DNA of 64,000 nt from Ectobacillus ponti (GTDB taxonomy: Bacteria; Bacillota; Bacilli; Bacillales; Bacillaceae_G). The first letter of the stretch is position 1; every line of letters starts with the position of its first letter. The stretch is taken from the NCBI RefSeq assembly GCF_024294785.1, contig NZ_JANCLT010000001.1:561158-625157 (forward strand), written 5' to 3'. Shown one piece after another: positions 24,531-33,521 of this stretch. Made by a program: the position numbers and the translations under genes. The notes beneath the pieces were generated by a model, which saw only the letters and a list, made by a program, of their open reading frames with translations, had not been told where the DNA came from and ran no database searches.

Positions 24531-25259
24531 TCATTGCGCGGCGAGCCAGTTTGCAGTAGCGGCAATCATCTCATCCTGCTGCTGCTTGGCTGGAATTTTC
24601 GCGTCATGATCACCTTTTTGCTTGCCATATATACCAAACTGCGCGTGATTGCCGCCTTGTATTTCATAAAGCTCAGCCTTCTTGGACAGCAAATGCTTTG
24701 TATCATCAATCTTGCTGATTGTGGAAAGGCCGTCATATTCCGCATACAGCGACAGCATCGGCACATCCGTTTTCGAAAAATCATTGGAAGCCGCCGGGTA
24801 TGAGCCTAGAAAAATGACCCCGGCAATTTCCTTTTGATGACCATACGCATAAGAGGCTGCCGCCACCCCTCCCAACGAGTGCCCGGCTGTATACCATGTC
24901 TTTACAGATGGATAGGCCGCTATAGCTTCTTTCGCCTTGTTCACATCAAGCAGCGCAAAGTGAAAGGCCACCCGAGGAATGATGACTGTATATCCGGCTG
25001 CCGCCAGCCCCTTTGCATAGTAGCTGTAAGCGGCCGGCTCCACCTTCGCTCCCGGGTACAAAACAATGCCGATGTTTTTTGCTTCCTTCGGCTGAAAGAC
25101 AAGAAAATCGCCGTTCTGTTCCATGTCTTGCTTTGGCACGAGTGTGTACAGCTCATCAGTTGGTTTATAGGTTTGCTCCGACCAAATATAGAAGCCGCTA
25201 AACGCCAGAACCAACAGAGCTGCAAGTGTAAGGAGCACACGCTTGATCACTTTTTTCAC
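24531..25259 (-). CDS. Membrane-anchored alpha/beta hydrolase
   Basis: 242 residues. An N-terminal membrane anchor or signal (residues 5-26, IKRVLLTLAALLVLAFSGFYIW) is followed by an alpha/beta hydrolase domain. The nucleophile elbow is AGHSLGG (Ser near 148), the acid is probably the Asp in YAEYDGLST (about 195), and the His is in GGNHAQFG (about 222). It resembles the dienelactone-hydrolase-like PF12695 group. It lies 27 bp after the NhaC gene, so it is probably in the same T-box-controlled transcript. The substrate is unknown. Confidence 0.85.
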   Translation of the reverse strand: MKKVIKRVLLTLAALLVLAFSGFYIWSEQTYKPTDELYTLVPKQDMEQNGDFLVFQPKEAKNIGIVLYPGAKVEPAAYSYYAKGLAAAGYTVIIPRVAFHFALLDVNKAKEAIAAYPSVKTWYTAGHSLGGVAAASYAYGHQKEIAGVIFLGSYPAASNDFSKTDVPMLSLYAEYDGLSTISKIDDTKHLLSKKAELYEIQGGNHAQFGIYGKQKGDHDAKIPAKQQQDEMIAATANWLAAQ

Positions 25260-25286
25260 AGCATTTCCTCCCGTTTTGTTATAAAT

Positions 25287-26666
25287 CTATTTTAACCGCG
25301 AGATTGATAAACCGGCAAATCCGTATAAAATTGTGAGCAAAGGCGACAACAGACAGAAGAACGAGAATGGTGCGTACTCAGCGGCAGAGACACCCAGAAC
25401 GCCTGCCAAAAATGCGCCGCTTACCCCCCATGGCACAAGCGGATTCACCACTGTTCCCGCATCCTCAAGCACCCGGGAGAGATTCTTGGCCTGCAAGCCG
25501 GCTCTGCGGTAGAAATCCTTGAACGCGTTCCCCGGTAGCAGAATGGACAGATATTGCTCCCCGACCAGAAAATTAATGCCGACTGCTGCCACAGCTGTGG
25601 CCGAAATCAGCAGGGGGATGCGGCGCAGCGACTCTGTCATTCCACTCAGCAGGGCTGAAATGATGCCTAACTGGAACAGCAATCCGCCCATAGCCAGCGC
25701 CAGCAGGACAATGGAAATGGAAAACAGCATGCTTTCCATCCCGCCCCTGTTTAATAGGGCATCCACTTCCGGAACGCCGCTCTCCGCCTTGTAGCCGGAG
25801 AACAGCAGCTGCAGCGCAGACCCGAATGCGATGCTCTTTTGGCTCATCAGGCTGATGGCAACCGCAGAGAGTACGCCTGCCGACAGCGTCATGATGGCGG
25901 GTGCCTTTTTCAATGCGAGCACAACCAGAATGAGGAAGGGAATGGGAGCGTACCAGTGAACCAACCCCATATCCTGCAGGGTGCGCCTAATGATGGCCAT
26001 CTTGGCAAAGCTTCCTGTGTTCTCGCGCGGCGACAGGATGGCAAACGAAATCAGCGATAACAGAAAGGCTGGAATGGTGGTCCAGCACATATTTTTGATA
26101 TGTTCAAACAAATCTACCTCCACAGTCATGGAAGCAAGGTTTGTCGTGTCAGACAAGGGCGACATTTTATCGCCAAAGAAGGCACCGGAAACAATGGCCC
26201 CTGCCGTAACGGCGCCGGAAAGCCCCAAAGCGTCACTGACCCCCATGAAGGCGACGCCCAGTGTCGCTGCTGTGGTCAAAGAGCTTCCCAAGCTCATGCC
26301 GACAGCTGCTGTAATCAAAAACACAATAGCATAGAACAGCTTGCCGTCAGCCAATTCCAGCGCCCAGTAGATAAACGTGGGAATGGTTCCGCTGGTCATC
26401 CAGCTGCTGATCAGCATACCGATGAAGAAGAACAGGAACACTGCGCCAAGACCTGATTTGGCTCCTGCAGTCATCCCATCCTCCAATACGCGGAGTGGAA
26501 CGCCTTTTGCCATCCCATACAGGAGCAAGCCTACAATGGCCAACACAATAGGTGTGTGCGGCACAAGGCTGTATTTCACAACGGATATGCCCATCCCCCC
26601 CAACAATAAAATCATTATAATAAGAGATTCTGATGTTTTTATTTGTAAAACTGGTTCTTTCTGCAT
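25287..26666 (-). CDS. nhaC: NhaC family Na+/H+ antiporter (or amino-acid-linked transporter)
   Basis: 459-residue membrane protein with about eleven helices, of the NhaC family: VGMSLGSSLTTAATLGVAFMG, GAFFGDKMSPLSDTTNLA and the late LVPWGVSGAFLAGVLGV are typical. NhaC proteins exchange Na+ for H+. Because a probable tyrosine T-box lies upstream, this member may move tyrosine or serve tyrosine homeostasis, as has been proposed for T-box-controlled NhaC genes in other Bacilli. The ATG at 26666 is chosen for its GGAGAGGAG site. The hydrolase gene follows after 27 bp. Confidence 0.88.
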   Translation of the reverse strand: MQKEPVLQIKTSESLIIMILLLGGMGISVVKYSLVPHTPIVLAIVGLLLYGMAKGVPLRVLEDGMTAGAKSGLGAVFLFFFIGMLISSWMTSGTIPTFIYWALELADGKLFYAIVFLITAAVGMSLGSSLTTAATLGVAFMGVSDALGLSGAVTAGAIVSGAFFGDKMSPLSDTTNLASMTVEVDLFEHIKNMCWTTIPAFLLSLISFAILSPRENTGSFAKMAIIRRTLQDMGLVHWYAPIPFLILVVLALKKAPAIMTLSAGVLSAVAISLMSQKSIAFGSALQLLFSGYKAESGVPEVDALLNRGGMESMLFSISIVLLALAMGGLLFQLGIISALLSGMTESLRRIPLLISATAVAAVGINFLVGEQYLSILLPGNAFKDFYRRAGLQAKNLSRVLEDAGTVVNPLVPWGVSGAFLAGVLGVSAAEYAPFSFFCLLSPLLTILYGFAGLSISRLK

Positions 26667-26689
26667 AGTGTTTCTCCTCTCCGAAACAT

Positions 26690-26885
26690 ACAAAGAGCCC
26701 CTTCGCCACTAGGGACGAAGGAGCTCCGCGGTACCACCCTATTTGATAAACATCATGTTTATCCACTTACAAAACCTGTTCTTTCGCGGCAGGTGTAATT
26801 CGAAGAAGCGGCCGCCTGGATTCTCACCAACCATCCAGTCTCTGTGTGCTGCCAATCGCTCCTCTACTCGGGTCTGCCAAACAGA
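26690..26885 (-). promoter_or_regulatory. T-box leader, probably tyrosine-specific, upstream of nhaC
   Basis: Minus-strand leader of about 190 nt. The T-box antiterminator sequence AGGGTGGTACCGCGG lies at 26743-26729. It is followed by a terminator stem (GAGCTCCTTCGTCCC.../...GGCGAAGGGGCTC with a TTTG end). Stem I has the GGATGGTTGGTGAGAATCC apical region, and the 3' side of the specifier loop reads GAATTACACC. With the usual purine after the codon, the specifier is UAC (Tyr). UUA (Leu) is the weaker reading because a C would follow it. Confidence 0.85.
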
Positions 26886-26912
26886 CTATATATTTGTTTC
26901 ATTCAATTGCAA
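26885..26912 (-). promoter_or_regulatory. Promoter of the nhaC T-box transcript
   Basis: Minus-strand TTGCAA (26912-26907), 16-bp spacer, TATAGT (26890-26885), directly upstream of the T-box leader. The 12-bp palindrome ACAGCCGGCTGT lies just above it (26920-26931). Confidence 0.5.
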
Positions 26913-27040
26913 TGGTAAAACAGCCGGCTGTTTCTTGTTACCAAGCTTATTATTATCCCAGAAAACTGTCAAGAGATTATTCCTCTCACAGAAATAAGCT
27001 GAATAAACGAATGAATAGATGCTGTTCTCATGCTGCAGAA

Positions 27041-27151
27041 TTAGCGGCCCACTTTCTTCGCTTTCTTGATTTGGTCCTGCTTGTTGCTGGAGAAATTCGA
27101 GGAATCCTGGAAGTTTGGCTGGCGCTGGCCGCTGTTGTTCTTCTTGCTCAT
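27041..27151 (-). CDS. Small basic hydrophilic protein (36 aa)
   Basis: 36-residue open frame MSKKNNSGQRQPNFQD...KKAKKVGR with GGGGGGAG 5 nt before the ATG. It is rich in Lys, Asn, Gln and Ser and has no hydrophobic segment. The composition is like that of small acid-soluble or other small spore proteins, but I cannot name a family. It lies between the leuS terminator and the nhaC T-box. The strong ribosome binding site and protein-like composition support it as a real gene. Confidence 0.65.
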   Translation of the reverse strand: MSKKNNSGQRQPNFQDSSNFSSNKQDQIKKAKKVGR

Positions 27152-27245
27152 GCTGTCTCCCCCCTTTCGTCTCTCTTAGCTTCTCCTGCGGCAACCGGGA
27201 CATGCGTGTGCATAACCATCAAATCAAAAGAGAGATCCGGCAAAT

Positions 27246-27275
27246 GAAAAAAGGCTGACACCAGTCAGCCTTTCT
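27246..27275 (-). terminator. Terminator after leuS
   Basis: Minus-strand stem AAAGGCTGAC/GTCAGCCTTT with a 4-nt loop and T-run, just after the leuS stop. Confidence 0.9.
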
Positions 27276-27278
27276 CCA

Positions 27279-29687
27279 TCAGTTCGCTACAACGTTCACC
27301 AGCTTGCCTGGCACCGCGATAATCTTGCGGACTGTTTTGCCCTCAATTTGCTCGCGTACGTGCGCCAAAGCCAGCTCTTCCATTTGCTCCTTGGTTGCGT
27401 CCTTTGCGACAACAAGCTTCGCCCGAACCTTGCCGTTTACCTGTACCACAACTTCCACTTCATCTTCCACAAGCTTTGCTTCGTCATAAGCCGGCCATGT
27501 TTCGTAGGAAACGGTGCCGCTGCGGCCAAGCTTCGTCCACAGCTCTTCGGCCAAGTGCGGCGCAACAGGGGACAGAAGCTTCACAAAGCCCTCTGCATAT
27601 TCCACCGGTACAATCTCCGCCTTGTAGGCTTCATTCACGAATACCATCAGCTGGGAAATGCCTGTATTAAAGCGCAAGCCTTCGAAGTCTTCCGTCACCT
27701 TCTTCACCGTCTGATGGTAGACGCGCTCCAGTGACTTGCCGGATGCATCCGCAATTTTCGCGTTCAGTTCGCCGGTTTCCCCGACAAACAAGCGCCATAC
27801 GCGGTCCAGGAAGCGGCGTGCACCGTCCAGTCCTGTTTCAGACCAGGCGATGGAAGCCTCCAACGGCCCCATGAACATTTCGTACAAACGAAGTGTATCT
27901 GCGCCATGGCTCTCCACGATGTCATCCGGGTTCACGACGTTGCCCTTGGACTTACTCATTTTCTCATTGTTGGAGCCGAGAATCATTCCTTGGTTGAACA
28001 GCTTCTGGAATGGCTCCTTCGTCGGCACCACACCCAAGTCGTACAGGAACTTGTGCCAGAAGCGCGCGTACAACAGGTGCAAGACCGCATGCTCGGCACC
28101 GCCGATGTACACGTCAACCGGCAGCCAGTGCTTCAGCTTTTCCGGATCGGCCAGCTTGTCGCTGTTTTTCGGATCAATGTAGCGCAAGTAGTACCAGCAG
28201 CTGCCGCCCCATTGCGGCATTGTGTTTGTTTCGCGGCGCCCTTTTTTGCCTGTGGCAGGGTCCACTACGTTCACCCAGTCCTCAACGTTCGCCAATGGAG
28301 ATTCTCCCGTGCCGGATGGACGGATGTTTTCCGTCTTCGGCAACACCAATGGCAGCTCTTCTTCAGGTACTGCCGTCATGGTGCCGTCTTCCCAATGGAT
28401 GATCGGAATCGGCTCGCCCCAATAGCGCTGGCGGCTGAACAGCCAGTCACGCAGACGGTATGTAACCTTCTTCGTGCCGATGCCCTTCTCCTCCAGCCAA
28501 GCGATCATCGCATGAATGCCTTCCTCTTTGTTCGTGCCGTTCAAGAAATCGGAGTTCACATGCTTGCCGTCGCCTGTGTAGGCTTCCCTCGTGACGTCGC
28601 CGCCTTCCACAACCTCTTTGATCGGCAGCTGGAATTTCTTCGCAAACTCATAGTCGCGCTCATCATGCGCCGGCACCGCCATGATGGCACCTGTGCCGTA
28701 GCTTGCCAGCACATAGTCTGCAATCCAGATCGGCATTTTCTCGCCGTTTACCGGATTAATCGCATATGCACCTGTGAATACGCCTGTCTTATCCTTCGCC
28801 AAATCCGTGCGCTCCAAATCGCTCTTTAGCTTCACTTCATTGAGATATGCTTCCACAGCTGCCTTTTGCTCAGGTGTTGTAATGCTTTCAACCAGCGCGT
28901 GCTCCGGCGCCAATACCGCGTAGGTTGCGCCGAACAATGTGTCCGGACGCGTTGTGAATACAGTGAACGTGCCCTCTGCGCCGTCAATGCCGAATGTAAT
29001 TTCCGCTCCCTCGGAACGGCCGATCCAGTTGCGCTGCATATCCTTGAGGCTTTCCGGCCAATCCAATTCCTCCAGATCCTCAAGCAAACGGTCCGCATAC
29101 TCGGTAATGCGCAATACCCACTGCTTCATCGGACGGCGCTCAACAGGGTGGCCGCCGCGCTCACTCTTGCCGTCGATGACCTCTTCGTTTGCCAAAACAG
29201 TGCCGAGTGCCGGACACCAGTTTACCGCCACTTCGTCAATGTATGCCAGGCCCTTCTCATACATTTTCAAGAAAATCCATTGCGTCCACTTGTAATAATC
29301 CGGATCCGTCGTATTTACTTCCCGGTCCCAGTCGTAGGAGAAGCCAAGCGCTTTAATTTGGCTGCGGAACGTGTTGATGTTCTTCTCCGTAAATTCAGCC
29401 GGGCTGTTGCCTGTATCCAAAGCATACTGCTCAGCCGGCAGGCCGAACGCGTCCCAGCCCATTGGATGCAGTACATTGTAGCCCTGCATGCGCTTCATGC
29501 GGGACAGGATATCTGTTGCTGTATAGCCCTCCGGATGGCCGACGTGCAGCCCGGCACCGGATGGATACGGGAACATATCCAACGCATAGAATTTTGGTTT
29601 GCCATTGTCATCCGGCGTGCGGAACGTTTTGTTCTCTTCCCAATACGCCTGCCACTTCTTTTCAATCTCATTGTGATTGAAGCTCAT
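27279..29687 (-). CDS. leuS: Leucyl-tRNA synthetase
   Basis: 802-residue class I synthetase, the usual length for Bacillus LeuRS. Signature motifs: HIGH-type [14 protein letters not shown] (about residues 48-61) and KMSKSKGNV (about 575). The CP1 editing domain contains [12 protein letters not shown] and the hydrolytic-site [12 protein letters not shown]. The C-terminal domain begins near 690. It charges tRNA-Leu and edits mischarged isoleucine and norvaline. The start at 29687 has GGAGG 8 nt upstream. It is controlled by the leucine T-box directly upstream. Confidence 0.97.
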   Translation of the reverse strand: MSFNHNEIEKKWQAYWEENKTFRTPDDNGKPKFYALDMFPYPSGAGLHVGHPEGYTATDILSRMKRMQGYNVLHPMGWDAFGLPAEQYALDTGNSPAEFTEKNINTFRSQIKALGFSYDWDREVNTTDPDYYKWTQWIFLKMYEKGLAYIDEVAVNWCPALGTVLANEEVIDGKSERGGHPVERRPMKQWVLRITEYADRLLEDLEELDWPESLKDMQRNWIGRSEGAEITFGIDGAEGTFTVFTTRPDTLFGATYAVLAPEHALVESITTPEQKAAVEAYLNEVKLKSDLERTDLAKDKTGVFTGAYAINPVNGEKMPIWIADYVLASYGTGAIMAVPAHDERDYEFAKKFQLPIKEVVEGGDVTREAYTGDGKHVNSDFLNGTNKEEGIHAMIAWLEEKGIGTKKVTYRLRDWLFSRQRYWGEPIPIIHWEDGTMTAVPEEELPLVLPKTENIRPSGTGESPLANVEDWVNVVDPATGKKGRRETNTMPQWGGSCWYYLRYIDPKNSDKLADPEKLKHWLPVDVYIGGAEHAVLHLLYARFWHKFLYDLGVVPTKEPFQKLFNQGMILGSNNEKMSKSKGNVVNPDDIVESHGADTLRLYEMFMGPLEASIAWSETGLDGARRFLDRVWRLFVGETGELNAKIADASGKSLERVYHQTVKKVTEDFEGLRFNTGISQLMVFVNEAYKAEIVPVEYAEGFVKLLSPVAPHLAEELWTKLGRSGTVSYETWPAYDEAKLVEDEVEVVVQVNGKVRAKLVVAKDATKEQMEELALAHVREQIEGKTVRKIIAVPGKLVNVVAN

Positions 29688-29714
29688 TCCAAATTCCTCC
29701 TTCTTCGTACCAAC

Positions 29715-29945
29715 GCAAAAAGACTCCCATCCCTGTAAAGGGACGAGAGTCTGAGATTCCCGCGGTACCACCCTGATTGGCGCAACATGCGCCCGCTCAA
29801 TATCCGTAACGTGGACAAACGGCAGCCGCTACTCCATTCACAGCTGCAACTCCAAGGCGAGTTCAAAGCAGAATACGGGTTGACTCCCACCATCCGTCAA
29901 CTCTCTGGGCCGTTTCTTTGCTTCTACTGCTCCTTGTCACTGTCA
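29715..29945 (-). promoter_or_regulatory. Leucine T-box leader of leuS
   Basis: Minus-strand leader: T-box AGGGTGGTACCGCGG at 29773-29759, terminator stem AGACTC...GAGTCT with T5, and a specifier loop reading GAACTCGCC, whose CUC codon specifies Leu. It senses uncharged tRNA-Leu to allow readthrough into leuS. Confidence 0.93.
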
Positions 29946-29967
29946 TTGCTTATTTTACATGTATCTT

Positions 29968-29996
29968 ATTCTAAAACATTGCGTATGTTCCGTCAA
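29968..29996 (-). promoter_or_regulatory. Sigma-A promoter of leuS
   Basis: Minus-strand TTGACG (29996-29991), exactly 17 bp, TAGAAT (29973-29968), placed just upstream of the T-box leader. Confidence 0.8.
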
Positions 29997-30016
29997 ACCC
30001 AAAAAAGCGAACTGCC

Positions 30017-31198
30017 TTACATCGCCACATGCCGGTCTGCTTGCTTCGCCTTCAGCTTCTGATCGTACACACCCATCACAGCCATAGATACTACAAGCAT
30101 CGCCATCATCACGAAAAATAATACATGCATGCTGTAGACATCCGCAATAATGCCGCCGAGCACCGGCCCAAACATCCGCCCCCCGGTTGCCGCGCTGTTG
30201 ACGAGCCCCTGATAAAATCCGATTTTCCCTTCCGGCGCCAAGGTGTTCGCGATGGTCGGCACTGCCGGCCAGACAAACATTTCACCAATCGTCAGCACAA
30301 CCATTGCCGCCAAAAACATGGAAAACTGCTCCGCCTGCGCGACAATCAAGAAGGAAGCAATGAAAATGAGCGTGCCTGCCAGCACCTGCTGCTTCAAGGT
30401 CCACTTCAGCTTCTGCACCAGCCATGTGATGAACGGCTGAGCCAGTACAATCATCGCTCCATTAATCGTCCAAAGCAAACTGTAGGACTTCAGGCTGATG
30501 TGCAGGGACTGCATGTAGGTGGAAATGGTCGCCTGCCATTGAGTATACGCCATCCAGGCGAACATATAGCCTGTAGACAGCATGAGCAGCGCCTGCATGG
30601 ACGGCGTCAGCTTCCAGCCCCGTTGCTTCTCTTTCGCCTTCTTCTCCGGCATGGCCTGAATGCCGCGGAAGCCGGAAAGGGCAATGAAGAGAAAAACAAG
30701 ATACAACATCAGGTTTGCTGCAAAAATATATTCAATTTTATAGGACGCCACCAGCCCGCCGAGAGCAGAACCGACCGCAACCCCCATGTTCTGCGCCACA
30801 TACATGGCGCTGAAGGCGCGCCGGCCGCCCTCCGGCCAGACAGCGCCAATCATGGCGTACATGGACGGAAACACCATGCCGGAACCAAACCCGATGACCG
30901 CCATCCAAACCACATACGCCGGCCATTCGTGATGCAGCACCAGTCCGGCCACAGCTGCCAATGTAATGAAAATACCGCTCAAAATCGCTTTGTAGCCACC
31001 CCATTTATCAAACATGATCCCGCCGATCAGATTCCCGAACACGCCTGTCAACGAGTTCAGCATCAGCACCGTGCCGGCCACTGACAGTGACTGCCCGAGA
31101 TGGTCATGCATGTAAATGGAGTTGAACGGCCATAAAAAAGAAGAGCCCGTTACGTTAATAACCATACCGATTACCAACAGCCATACCTTCTTCGGCAC
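30017..31198 (-). CDS. yttB: MFS multidrug-type transporter YttB
   Basis: 393-residue twelve-helix major facilitator. The loop 2-3 motif GGIMFDKWGGYKAIL and the antiporter-type helix 5 stretch SMYVAQNMGVAVGSALGGLVA (read within residues 125-150) suggest drug/H+ exchange. The position between leuS and the ytq genes matches YttB of B. subtilis. No substrate is known. It ends only 21 bp above the leuS promoter with no clear terminator, so readthrough into leuS is possible. The start is at 31198. Confidence 0.87.
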   Translation of the reverse strand: MPKKVWLLVIGMVINVTGSSFLWPFNSIYMHDHLGQSLSVAGTVLMLNSLTGVFGNLIGGIMFDKWGGYKAILSGIFITLAAVAGLVLHHEWPAYVVWMAVIGFGSGMVFPSMYAMIGAVWPEGGRRAFSAMYVAQNMGVAVGSALGGLVASYKIEYIFAANLMLYLVFLFIALSGFRGIQAMPEKKAKEKQRGWKLTPSMQALLMLSTGYMFAWMAYTQWQATISTYMQSLHISLKSYSLLWTINGAMIVLAQPFITWLVQKLKWTLKQQVLAGTLIFIASFLIVAQAEQFSMFLAAMVVLTIGEMFVWPAVPTIANTLAPEGKIGFYQGLVNSAATGGRMFGPVLGGIIADVYSMHVLFFVMMAMLVVSMAVMGVYDQKLKAKQADRHVAM

Positions 31199-31282
31199 TC
31201 TTCATCCCCCCTATTCCTCGTACATATGCAACATTACGATTGTATGCCTTTTGCAAACCATTGGCAACCGGTAAGAAATGCT

Positions 31283-31450
31283 GACACCAAGAAAAGCGGA
31301 GGGGGCTCTTTCGGCTTGCAGAAGGAGGTTCTGACACTTAAAAGGCGCTTTTTACCTTTTATAGTGGCAGGTTCTCCCTGGCAGCAAGCCAGCCCCCGTA
31401 GCTGGACACCAGAAAAGTAGAATCGGCCCGTTCAGCCTACAGAAGGGAGG
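31283..31450 (-). repeat. Intergenic repeat, copy C (inverted)
   Basis: About 165 bp. Read on the minus strand it has the same order of blocks as the direct copies at 32867-33143: GGCTGAACGGGCC, CTTTTCTGGTGTCCAGCT, TGCCAGGGAGAACCTGCC, AAAAAGCGCCT, CAGAACCTCC, and an end TCCGCTTTTCTTGGTG. It is gene-free and about 75% similar by eye. Confidence 0.8.
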
Positions 31451-31483
31451 TTACTGAGATGCAGGAGTCCCTCCCAACAAAAA

Positions 31484-31507
31484 AGAGAGCGGCATCATGC
31501 CCCTCTC
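31484..31507 (-). terminator. Terminator after the DUF3231 gene
   Basis: Minus-strand stem GAGAGGGGCAT/ATGCCGCTCTC with T6 following, at the stop of the DUF3231 gene. Confidence 0.85.
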
Positions 31508-32516
31508 AGTCTTGTCCCATCAGCTTTTTTCGGTCATTTACACGCGGCGGCTGCTCCATCCACCCCCGATTGATTAACAGCTCCAGCCCATCTTCGGCAA
31601 AATGGGCGGCCTTGTTGATAAAGCTGGCATACATCGAACCAAGATCTCGGCGCATTGAGGTGGACAGGGCCGCGCCATACACCGTAATTCCCAGTCCGGC
31701 AAGCCCGGTTACCACATACAGCATCAACGAATCAGAGAACGGCGAAATGGTAGAATCCGTCACATTGACATCCCAGGTGGTCGGATAAATCACATCGCTG
31801 TCCATCAGTGCTTCATGCACATGCTCCACGATTCCTTTTGTAAACTGAACGCCGCGTGCATAGTATTGCTGCAGCTGCGGATCTTTGTTCACTTGGGCAA
31901 AGCCGATGCAGATGGAACGGCCGATTTCATTGTTTAAGCCCGTCATGTATAAATGCGCCACTTCCACCGCCAACAGCGGCCGTTTCTTGCCGAAATACCC
32001 GCCCATGAAGCTTGTTTTTTGTACGTAATCCAACTGGCGGGGATATGTAATCTGCGGAGACCGGACATAGACTCCCTTCGCCTGCATGACATCCCGCACA
32101 CTGATATGCAGTTCGTAAGCGCGATCAAAAAAGACGCGGAACATATCACTGAGATCCTTGCGGGCAGCCATTGTAATGGCTGCTGCATGTGTTGCCATGG
32201 CTGTCCGGCTTCCATGCAAAACGAAGGTCAGATAGAACACATCGCTGAACAGGCGCGGCGTCCCCTTCACAACATGCTGCTTAATTGGAAAAGCATGCGG
32301 CGGCAAAATTTCTTCCTGTTCAAAGATGCGCTCCACATCTTCCATATTCTGTTTCGCTATCATCAAAGCCTGCTGCATCCGCGGTCTTACTTCCTCGTCC
32401 TCCACCGTCTCGGCAAAGTGCGTCAGTACGCAGGCCATGGCGCTGTCATTCATATAAATACTCCACAGTTCGGCAATCTCCGCACTGGTCAACTGGGTAT
32501 GCTCTTGATGCTCCAT
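31506..32516 (-). CDS. DUF3231 family protein (duplicated helical-bundle)
   Basis: 336-residue helical protein of the DUF3231 family, built from two related halves (about 10-165 and 175-330), each beginning with a Ser/Ala-rich helix pair. No signal peptide; one hydrophobic stretch near 285 (SLMLYVVTGLAGLGITVYG). The family is common in spore-forming Bacilli and has been linked to coat-F-like and ferritin-like bundles, but its function is not established. GAGGAGG lies 7 nt before the ATG at 32516. It is a single gene with its own terminator. Confidence 0.82.
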   Translation of the reverse strand: MEHQEHTQLTSAEIAELWSIYMNDSAMACVLTHFAETVEDEEVRPRMQQALMIAKQNMEDVERIFEQEEILPPHAFPIKQHVVKGTPRLFSDVFYLTFVLHGSRTAMATHAAAITMAARKDLSDMFRVFFDRAYELHISVRDVMQAKGVYVRSPQITYPRQLDYVQKTSFMGGYFGKKRPLLAVEVAHLYMTGLNNEIGRSICIGFAQVNKDPQLQQYYARGVQFTKGIVEHVHEALMDSDVIYPTTWDVNVTDSTISPFSDSLMLYVVTGLAGLGITVYGAALSTSMRRDLGSMYASFINKAAHFAEDGLELLINRGWMEQPPRVNDRKKLMGQD

Positions 32517-32649
32517 TTCGATCCTCCTCACATGGTCTCTACCCCATATTGTTGTCCAAACACCATTTATTCCATCCACATGCCAGCCCTTTTCTTGAAA
32601 GTTTAGTCCATTTCACTTATGCGATATCCTGTCCAAATGATGGACAGGT

Positions 32650-32673
32650 AAAAGCCCCGGCATGCCGGGGCTT
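32650..32673 (-). terminator. Terminator after the 48-aa gene
   Basis: Stem AAGCCCCGGCATGCCGGGGCTT (positions 32652-32673) with TTTTACC following on the minus strand, directly at the stop codon of the small gene. Confidence 0.8.
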
Positions 32674-32818
32674 ACTTTGTCTTGGATCTTTGCGGCTGTC
32701 CTTGCTTTGCGTACTGCTGCTTGGACTTCACAATCGGGTCGTTTGGGTTGGAGTATTCCGGATTGCTGCCGTTTTGTGTTTTTTGTTCCGGGTTGTTTTT
32801 GTCAGAACGGGTTGCCAT
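32672..32818 (-). CDS. Small hydrophilic protein (48 aa)
   Basis: 48 residues, MATRSDKNNPEQKTQNGS...QRSKTK. AAAGGAG lies 8 nt before the ATG and a strong terminator follows the stop, so this is very probably a real single-gene unit. It is extremely hydrophilic (Asn, Gln, Lys, Ser, Pro), likely unstructured, and similar in style to small acid-soluble or coat-associated spore proteins. I cannot assign a family name. Confidence 0.72.
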   Translation of the reverse strand: MATRSDKNNPEQKTQNGSNPEYSNPNDPIVKSKQQYAKQGQPQRSKTK

Positions 32819-32866
32819 ATTCATTCTCCTTTCTTATTGCAGTTGCGCCGGACAGCTCTCTGCCTG

Positions 32867-33143
32867 GGCTGAATGAGCCGGTTCCGCTTTTCTGGTGTCC
32901 AGCTGCACCGGCTGGCCCACTGCCAGGGAGAACCTGCCCGCATAACAGGCAAAAAGCGCCTGTTAGCGGCCAGAACCTCCCTTCGGTGGGCTGAACGAGC
33001 CGGTTCCGCTTTTCTTAGTGTCCAGCTGCAGCAGCCAGCCATCTGCCAGGGAAGAACCTGCCCGCATAACAGGCAAAAAGCGCCTTTGCGGGACAGAACC
33101 ATTCCCTTCGGATGGCTGACCGGGCTGCTTCCGCTTTTCTTAG
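32867..33143 (+). repeat. Intergenic repeat, copies A and B in tandem
   Basis: Two direct units of about 122 and 125 bp (32867-32988 and 32989-33113), followed by a partial third (33114-33143). Each has GGCTGAAYGAGCC, a CCGCTTTTCT block, GTGTCCAGCTGCA, TGCCAGGGA, GAACCTGCCCGCATAACAGG, AAAAAGCGCCT and CAGAACC. The end of the array supplies the stop codon of ytzC. An inverted copy lies at 31283-31450. Confidence 0.85.
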
Positions 33144-33403
33144 TGCAGGGTGACAATCATTTGGTGCTGGAGGTGGCGCATTTGGATCAAGGCGCGTTCG
33201 ATGCGCTCACGCTGATCCTCGTTGGCGCTGTGCTCCAAATTCTCCAGCCCAATCACAGCCTGCTCCAGCTGCTGCTGGGCATCGCTGTATTCCATCTGGT
33301 TATGGTGCTCCTGCCGCATGCCCTCCTCCAGCTGCTTTTGGGCATACTGGATGGCTTGCTCGGCCGTATTGATATATTGCTCCAGTGATTGACGAGTTGT
33401 CAT
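33140..33403 (-). CDS. ytzC: DUF2524 family protein YtzC
   Basis: 87-residue, fully helical, Gln/Glu-rich protein (heptad-like MTTRQSLEQYINTAEQAIQ, then QLEQAVIGLENLEHSA) matching YtzC of B. subtilis, which also neighbours ytqA. It probably forms a coiled coil; the function is unknown. GGAGG lies 7 nt before the ATG. Its stop codon TAA falls inside the terminal block of the intergenic repeat, so repeat insertion may have trimmed or reset its C-terminus. Confidence 0.82.
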   Translation of the reverse strand: MTTRQSLEQYINTAEQAIQYAQKQLEEGMRQEHHNQMEYSDAQQQLEQAVIGLENLEHSANEDQRERIERALIQMRHLQHQMIVTLH

Positions 33404-33521
33404 TGGAAAGCCTCCTCTGTGGTTCTTGTCGCGTTTATTGTCCCCAATAATGCAAAGGGTATGAGCGGGTGCTATAATGGATGATGCTTGTATTAGTTTT
33501 CACATAGAGGGAGGAAACACT

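Noticed and set aside
32867-33143. CRISPR array
   Set aside because: Units are about 122-125 bp, diverged along their whole length and without repeat-spacer alternation; no cas genes are present.
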